From Lachnoclostridium sp. UBA1175 (lineage in GTDB: Bacteria > Bacillota > Clostridia > Lachnospirales > Lachnospiraceae), in assembly GCA_002311665.1 (NCBI GenBank), contig DBYX01000005.1, positions 75,111-93,021 of the forward strand: 17,911 bases of DNA. Direction: 5' to 3'. Positions 14,727-17,911 of the stretch are shown here, in pieces. The notes beneath the pieces are model-generated. The model had not been told where the DNA came from and ran no database searches. It worked only from the letters and a program-made list of their open reading frames with translations. Numbering within the stretch: position 1 is the first letter of the stretch; every line of letters starts with the position of its first letter. The position numbers were made by a program, and so were the translations under genes.

Positions 14727-15501
14727 TTACGACGAGATGGAGCGCGTGCTCGCAGAGGAGGAGCAGAAACTGGCGCTTGAGGAAGCCGAGAGGAAGAGAG
14801 CTCTGGACCCGGAGGCGGGCAACGGTTCCGGTGCAGGTCCCGGGGATGACCCCGACGACGGCAACAACGACGATATCATGGGCGGCCGCAAGGGAACGCA
14901 GGACGAGTGGGCCGGCAATACCTACGAGATCCAGCTCTCCGTGATCGAGGGCGTCCGCAGCAAACTGAATCTGAAAATGGAGTCGGCACGCGCGGACTAT
15001 GACGCCGTGGAAGGTCTGAAGAAGCAAGCGTACACCGATCTTCTCGGCACATTGATCGGCTTTCTGATCCACACCGGCGGATATCCCGCGATCTTCCGCA
15101 CGTGGCTCTACGGAGGCAACGCCATGACCTTTGTCAGCGGCTTGCTGCTCGGTGTGCTCTGGCTGCCGGCGACCGCGATTTTCTTCCGGAAACTGGTCGT
15201 CGAGTTTGCCAACTATCGCATCCGCTGCAGCAAACGCCGCTATTCCCGATACATCGAGAAGAACAATATCCGCACTTTTGAGCGCGAGAAGGAAGAGGCG
15301 CTTGAGAAGATCCACCTTGTCAAAGCCAATTTGGAGAAGCTTGACACGCTGCAGAAGCGCTTGGAGAAGAAGGGCACCCTTTCCGAATCGGAAAATGAAA
15401 CCGTGCTCCGGCTCGGGATGCTTCATTTCCGCGAGAGCCGCTATCTCCCGGTAAAGATCACGACGGCCGAGTTTTTCCATTATCTTTTCGAGGATCAGTG
15501 A
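14719..15501 (+). CDS. MIDYDEM paralogue 3, two-helix membrane protein of unknown function
   Basis: 260 residues with the same plan as paralogue 1: MIDYDEMERVLAEEEQKLAL, an acidic/glycine/asparagine-rich linker (about 32-58), a helical stretch with MESARADYD (paralogue 1 has MEAARKDYD), and two hydrophobic segments (about 108-130 with GGYP, and 136-157). A long charged coiled-coil region (about 180-225) and a short tail ending YLFEDQ follow. GGAGGAGG stands upstream inside paralogue 2, whose stop lies eight bases into this gene. The last codons and the stop are copied twice more just downstream as a tandem repeat (15524, 15567), so the 3' end has undergone slippage or duplication. Function unknown. 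Confidence 0.82.
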   Translation: MIDYDEMERVLAEEEQKLALEEAERKRALDPEAGNGSGAGPGDDPDDGNNDDIMGGRKGTQDEWAGNTYEIQLSVIEGVRSKLNLKMESARADYDAVEGLKKQAYTDLLGTLIGFLIHTGGYPAIFRTWLYGGNAMTFVSGLLLGVLWLPATAIFFRKLVVEFANYRIRCSKRRYSRYIEKNNIRTFEREKEEALEKIHLVKANLEKLDTLQKRLEKKGTLSESENETVLRLGMLHFRESRYLPVKITTAEFFHYLFEDQ

Positions 15502-15600
15502 TCTTCGGAGGACGAGTTGTTCCTTATCTTTTCGAGGATCAGTGATCTTCGGCGGACGAGTTTTCCTTATCTTTTTGAGGATCAATGATCCCTCGCGGGA
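15480..15600 (+). repeat. Three tandem copies (43-44 bp) of the 3' end of the preceding gene
   Basis: TTATCTTTTCGAGGATCAGTG and the following ATCTTCGG-GGACGAGTT start at 15480, 15524 and, more diverged, 15567. The first copy contains the final codons and stop of MIDYDEM paralogue 3; the next two are noncoding. Degenerate GGATTTTCGG pieces continue to about 15655. Confidence 0.85.
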
Positions 15601-15737
15601 TCGGATTTTCGGTTGATGAAATCTTCGGCTGACCGGATTTTCGGATAATAAAAGTTTTTCCATAAATGCGAGGAGGACCTCCGTATCTATTGCAGAAACG
15701 GTTCGCGGGGAATGCCGAAAGGATGATTTTTCCGGCG

Positions 15738-15905
15738 TTTCCGACGGACAAAGGGAAAGCGGGAATGCATTTTCCGACGGACAGAGGGAAAAGGAATTCT
15801 TTTTCCGACGGACGGAAAGAGGGACAAGGACGTCTTTTTCCGACGGGCGGACAGAGGGACAAGGAATTCTTTTCCGACGGACGGAAAGAGGGAATGCATT
15901 TTCCG
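15738..15905. repeat. Five-copy tandem repeat of about 33 bp
   Basis: The core TTTCCGACGGAC, followed by AGAGGGA-AAGGAATTC or by GGGAATGCAT, recurs with CCGACGG at 15741, 15774, 15805, 15840 and 15874, plus a partial TTTTCCGAATG at 15900. Periods are 33, 31, 35 and 34. Two variants alternate (ending GAATTC or ATGCAT). The block has strong strand asymmetry, purine-rich tracts on the plus strand, and ends only 34 bases before the next start codon. No spacers of unique sequence are present, so it is not CRISPR. Confidence 0.88.
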
Positions 15906-15939
15906 AATGAGACTGCGAAACCGAGAAACGGAGGCTTGT

Positions 15940-16482
15940 ATGAGGGGAAAAGACAAGTGCAGGATTTTGAAGCAGATCCGCAGACAGATCGCGGATGAGA
16001 ATGAGATTCCGTATGTGGTCGAGGAATGTCAACACAAGGGTGAGTGCAAGGGTACCTGCCCGAAGTGCGAGGCAGACCTGCGTATGCTGGAACGCGAGCT
16101 GTCGCTTCGGCACCGCATCGGCAAGACTGTGGCGATCGCCGGCATTGCGGCAGGTATGGTGACAATGTCGACCGGGTGCGACATGGAGGACGCGCAGATG
16201 CTGTTGCAGCAGCTGATCGGAGTCGAGAACTCGGGCGGGGACATCCAGGGGGGGCTGGTCGCGCCGGATCCGTATCGGTTGTCCGGTGATATCGAGTACA
16301 TCCCGGACCGCGAGACCGACGGGGAGAGCATGCCGGAGCCGGATCCGGATTCGGACACGACGCTGTCCGGCAAGGTTCTGACGGTTCCCGATCAGACGAT
16401 GGGCTTTGTCATACAGTCCGATGCCGATAAGCCGTCTTTCTGGCGCGACGAGGACAGACCCTTCTGGGATGAGATCGACTGA
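15940..16482 (+). CDS. Small Cys-motif protein with internal membrane segment and aromatic/acidic tail
   Basis: 180 residues. The N-terminal domain (1-60) contains C7, then C30, C36, C40 and C43 in ECQHKGECKGTCPKCE, a spacing suited to zinc or an iron-sulfur cluster. Next is a short hydrophobic stretch (61-79) ending STGC at 77-80, which looks like a lipobox or membrane anchor, then a low-complexity D/E/P/G region. The tail repeats an aromatic-acidic motif (SFWRDED at 166, PFWDEID at the end). I recall similar Cys-motif N-termini (KCxILKxIRxxIA...CPKCE) in Lachnospiraceae and Prevotella proteins of unknown role, but could not check. ATG 15940 has GGAGG 5 bases upstream; the frame is open to 15907. 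The next gene is a radical SAM protein, 197 bases away, which suggests a functional pair, possibly enzyme and substrate. Confidence 0.72.
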   Translation: MRGKDKCRILKQIRRQIADENEIPYVVEECQHKGECKGTCPKCEADLRMLERELSLRHRIGKTVAIAGIAAGMVTMSTGCDMEDAQMLLQQLIGVENSGGDIQGGLVAPDPYRLSGDIEYIPDRETDGESMPEPDPDSDTTLSGKVLTVPDQTMGFVIQSDADKPSFWRDEDRPFWDEID

Positions 16483-16506
16483 CAGCGGAGACAGTTTTCA
16501 GATGGT

Positions 16507-16542
16507 ATTCGGGCGTGGCGGTGCAGATGCCGTGCGCCCTTG
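16507..16542 (+). terminator. Possible weak terminator between the Cys-motif and radical SAM genes
   Basis: GGGCG...CGCCC with inner GGC...GCC (about 16507-16535), followed by TTGTATT. The stem has bulges and the T-tract is poor, so read-through into the radical SAM gene is likely. Confidence 0.3.
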
Positions 16543-16679
16543 TATTACAGCGCGGAAGCAGGAGGCAGCGGAGTAGATGTTGCGAGACGTTTGTGTGAGG
16601 ATCGGAAGCGTCAGACGCGGTGCGGTCGGAGCACCGTCGGATATGCATAATTCATCTGCAGCTGTTAACAGGAGAGAAA

Positions 16680-17378
16680 ATGAAAGATTTGTCGTCGTTG
16701 CGGACGCAGGAAACGAGTGAGGGTACGGCTGCGGAATCGGCCGGTGTTACGATGCCTTTCATTACGATTGACCGCCTGCGAATGGAGACGGACGGCGACG
16801 GCGTGACAACGCTCGTCGCGTCGAAAGGCTGCCCTCTTTCGTGCCGCTACTGTATCAATCGCGATGTGCTCGGCGATACCGTGCCGAGCCGGCCGGTGAC
16901 GCCGAAGGAACTGCTCGCGATGGTGAGAATCGATGACCTTTATTTCCGGGCAACCAACGGCGGTGTGGTGTTCGGAGGCGGAGAGTCGCTGCTGCAGGCC
17001 CGGTTCATCCGGGCTTTCGCCGATCTTGCGCCGAAAGCGTGGCGGATCTACGCGGAGACAAGCCTGAACGTGCCGACGGAGCTGTTGCGGATCGCGATGC
17101 CGGCGGTCACCGACTGGATCGTGGACATCAAGGATATGAACCCGGACATTTACCGCGCCTACACGGGCTGCGACAACGCGCTTGTCAAGGAGAATCTCCG
17201 CATCCTCGCGGAGGCCGGCCGCTGCGGTGACGTCGTCGTGCGCGTGCCGTTCATCCCCGGCTACAATACCGAGGAGGACTGCAGGCGGAGCATCGAGGAA
17301 CTGCGCGCCATCGGACCGTGGAAGCGGTGCGATCCGTTCCCGTATGTCGTGAAGGAAGAGGCGGATCCCCCGACTTAG
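16680..17378 (+). CDS. Radical SAM protein of the glycyl-radical-activase type
   Basis: 232 residues, cytosolic. C51-x3-C55-x2-C58 (CPLSCRYC) is the canonical motif for the [4Fe-4S] cluster that cleaves S-adenosylmethionine. GGGES at 99-103 is the SAM-contacting motif, and the segments YAETSLNV and DWIVDIKDMNPDIYRAYTGCDN align with the pyruvate-formate-lyase-activase plan. There is no extra ferredoxin domain, and no glycyl radical enzyme gene in the window, so it may not be a true activase; it might instead modify the Cys-motif protein encoded just before it. GGAGA lies 5 bases before ATG 16680. Expression is probably with the upstream gene. Family assignment is firm at the radical SAM level; the substrate is unknown. 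Confidence 0.88.
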   Translation: MKDLSSLRTQETSEGTAAESAGVTMPFITIDRLRMETDGDGVTTLVASKGCPLSCRYCINRDVLGDTVPSRPVTPKELLAMVRIDDLYFRATNGGVVFGGGESLLQARFIRAFADLAPKAWRIYAETSLNVPTELLRIAMPAVTDWIVDIKDMNPDIYRAYTGCDNALVKENLRILAEAGRCGDVVVRVPFIPGYNTEEDCRRSIEELRAIGPWKRCDPFPYVVKEEADPPT

Positions 17379-17399
17379 CGCGTAACCGCAGAAAAAACC

Positions 17400-17428
17400 T
17401 TGACAACCGGCGGCAAGTGTTCTATATT
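17400..17428 (+). promoter_or_regulatory. Strong promoter of the T-box leader
   Basis: TTGACA (17400-17405), 17-base spacer, TATATT (17423-17428). Transcription would start near 17435. Confidence 0.8.
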
Positions 17429-17434
17429 TGGCTA

Positions 17435-17722
17435 CATACAGAAAGAGACATTGACGGAGACAGTACCCTGTATGGGAAGGCCAAAGCGAGTCGGGGAGTG
17501 GTGAGAGCCCGGCGCTGTGAAGTGCAGGCGAAGATCCCTCCGGAGTCGTGCAGGCGAACGGCAATGCGCCCCGCGGCCATACGGCAGCGGCACAAACCCA
17601 ATAGTCGGCACCGGAAGCCCACCGTTACCGGGCAACGTATAGACTGCGCAGCAGTGTACGCCAAATGGGTGGTTTTTGTGAGAATTCAGGTCCTCATCCC
17701 GTTTCGGGATGGGGATTTTTTG
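17435..17722 (+). promoter_or_regulatory. T-box leader, probably isoleucine-specific
   Basis: AGTA at 17462-17465 and the distal Stem I segment GCGAGTCGGGGAGTGGTGAGAGCCCGGC (about 17487-17514) are standard T-box features. GAA-G-ATC (17530-17536) followed by CCTCCGGAG places ATC (Ile) as specifier, in the same position where the proS leader has CCG after GAAC. The T-box core is diverged: TGGGTGG at 17666-17672, then TTTTTGTG instead of ACCGCG. It ends at a strong terminator. The gene controlled (for example ileS or a branched-chain amino acid gene) would lie to the right of the window. Confidence 0.72.
17692..17721 (+). terminator. Terminator of the T-box leader
   Basis: CCTCATCCCG (17692-17701) with CGGGATGGGG (17705-17714), one T-G pair, loop TTT, followed by A and six T. 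It is the regulated terminator of the preceding leader. Confidence 0.88.
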
Positions 17723-17911
17723 CGCGCTAAGCGAGAGCACTTCCGCCGACCGTGGTCGGCGGGATTGGCCTGACGAGCTCGCGGAAACGATGTTTCCGGC
17801 GAGTCGGAAGGACAAGACCGGGAGCGGACGAAGTCCGCGGCGGAAGTGCCGAGCGCACGTACACGAGCAAACCGAGCGGCGCGAGGTTTGCGAGTGCTGC
17901 AACAGCAGCAA
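17723..17911. other. Densely paired structured DNA or RNA segment, no gene
   Basis: In 189 bases there are five strong inverted repeats: GCACTTCCGCC (17737-17747) with GGCGGAAGTGC (17839-17849); CCGCCGACC (17743-17751) with GGTCGGCGG (17754-17762); CTCGC-GGAAAC (17778-17788) with GTTTCC-G-GCGAG (17792-17803); GCGGAC (17824-17829) with GTCCGC (17833-17838); GCAAACC (17867-17873) with GGTTTGC (17885-17891). The last stem is flanked by GA/GA and CAC/GTG. The first two share CCGCC and cannot form together. No believable open reading frame is present. It may be a structured RNA or a palindromic element cut by the window end. Confidence 0.6.

Noticed and set aside
15738..15905. CRISPR array or collagen-like coding repeat
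   Set aside because: There are no unique spacers, periods vary 31-35 bases so the frame is not kept, and frames across it have no start signal except the downstream gene.
16680..17378. Pyruvate formate-lyase activase (pflA)
   Set aside because: The motifs are activase-like, but no pflB or other glycyl radical enzyme is nearby and the neighbour is a Cys-motif protein, so a specific name is not justified.
17440..17680. Cobalamin riboswitch
   Set aside because: GGTGAGAGCCC and CTGTGAAG resemble parts of it, but the AGTA motif, GCGAG...GGTGAGAGCC Stem I, GAA-ATC specifier and GGGTGG core fit a T-box much better.
17318..17773. 151-codon plus-strand frame after the radical SAM gene
   Set aside because: It overlaps the radical SAM 3' end, promoter, T-box and terminator, and its composition is not protein-like.

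Overview
The window looks like a chromosomal segment of a moderately GC-rich, low-copy Firmicute, most likely a Clostridia/Lachnospiraceae-type anaerobe. The evidence is two T-box leaders, an archaeal-type (type 3) prolyl-tRNA synthetase, an ATP-dependent PEP carboxykinase, a CBS/DRTGG-containing DHH pyrophosphatase, an ECF sigma factor paired with a DUF4179-like protein, strong GGAGG ribosome binding sites and TTGACA/TATAAT promoters. The assignment is by gene content only.

Layout. 1-657: 3' end of pckA and its terminator. 758-2440: one protein that fuses an ABC permease to its ATPase. 2441-3939: a 1.5 kb stretch without a believable gene. It holds a near-perfect promoter (TTGACA-17-TATAGT), then eleven copies of a degenerate hairpin unit, then a GC-rich terminator. 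I read it as a long structured noncoding RNA of about 1.1 kb, and it is the best candidate here for an undescribed system. 3955-7897: a same-strand cluster of pyrophosphatase, UPF0340/DUF436 protein, cytidylate-kinase-like protein and HD-domain protein. 8129-9687: sigma factor and membrane-anchored partner with overlapping stop and start. 9765-12667 (minus): MATE transporter and proS, the latter behind a proline T-box and a strong promoter. 13164-15501: three consecutive paralogous two-helix membrane proteins that all start MIDYDEM, driven by a divergent promoter. 15480-15905: two different tandem-repeat blocks, the first copying the 3' end of the third paralogue. 15940-17378: a small Cys-motif protein with an internal hydrophobic segment and an aromatic/acidic tail, followed by a radical SAM protein of the activase type. 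17400-17722: promoter plus a T-box leader, probably isoleucine-specific, whose regulated gene lies beyond the window. 17723-17911: a dense set of inverted repeats with no gene.

How they work together. Most genes are housekeeping (gluconeogenic PEP carboxykinase, pyrophosphate removal, nucleotide metabolism, tRNA charging). The accessory-looking parts are the repeat RNA locus, the MIDYDEM trio, the repeat blocks with the Cys-motif/radical SAM pair, and the structured DNA at the right edge. Functions for these are inferences from sequence patterns; nothing was searched or folded by software.
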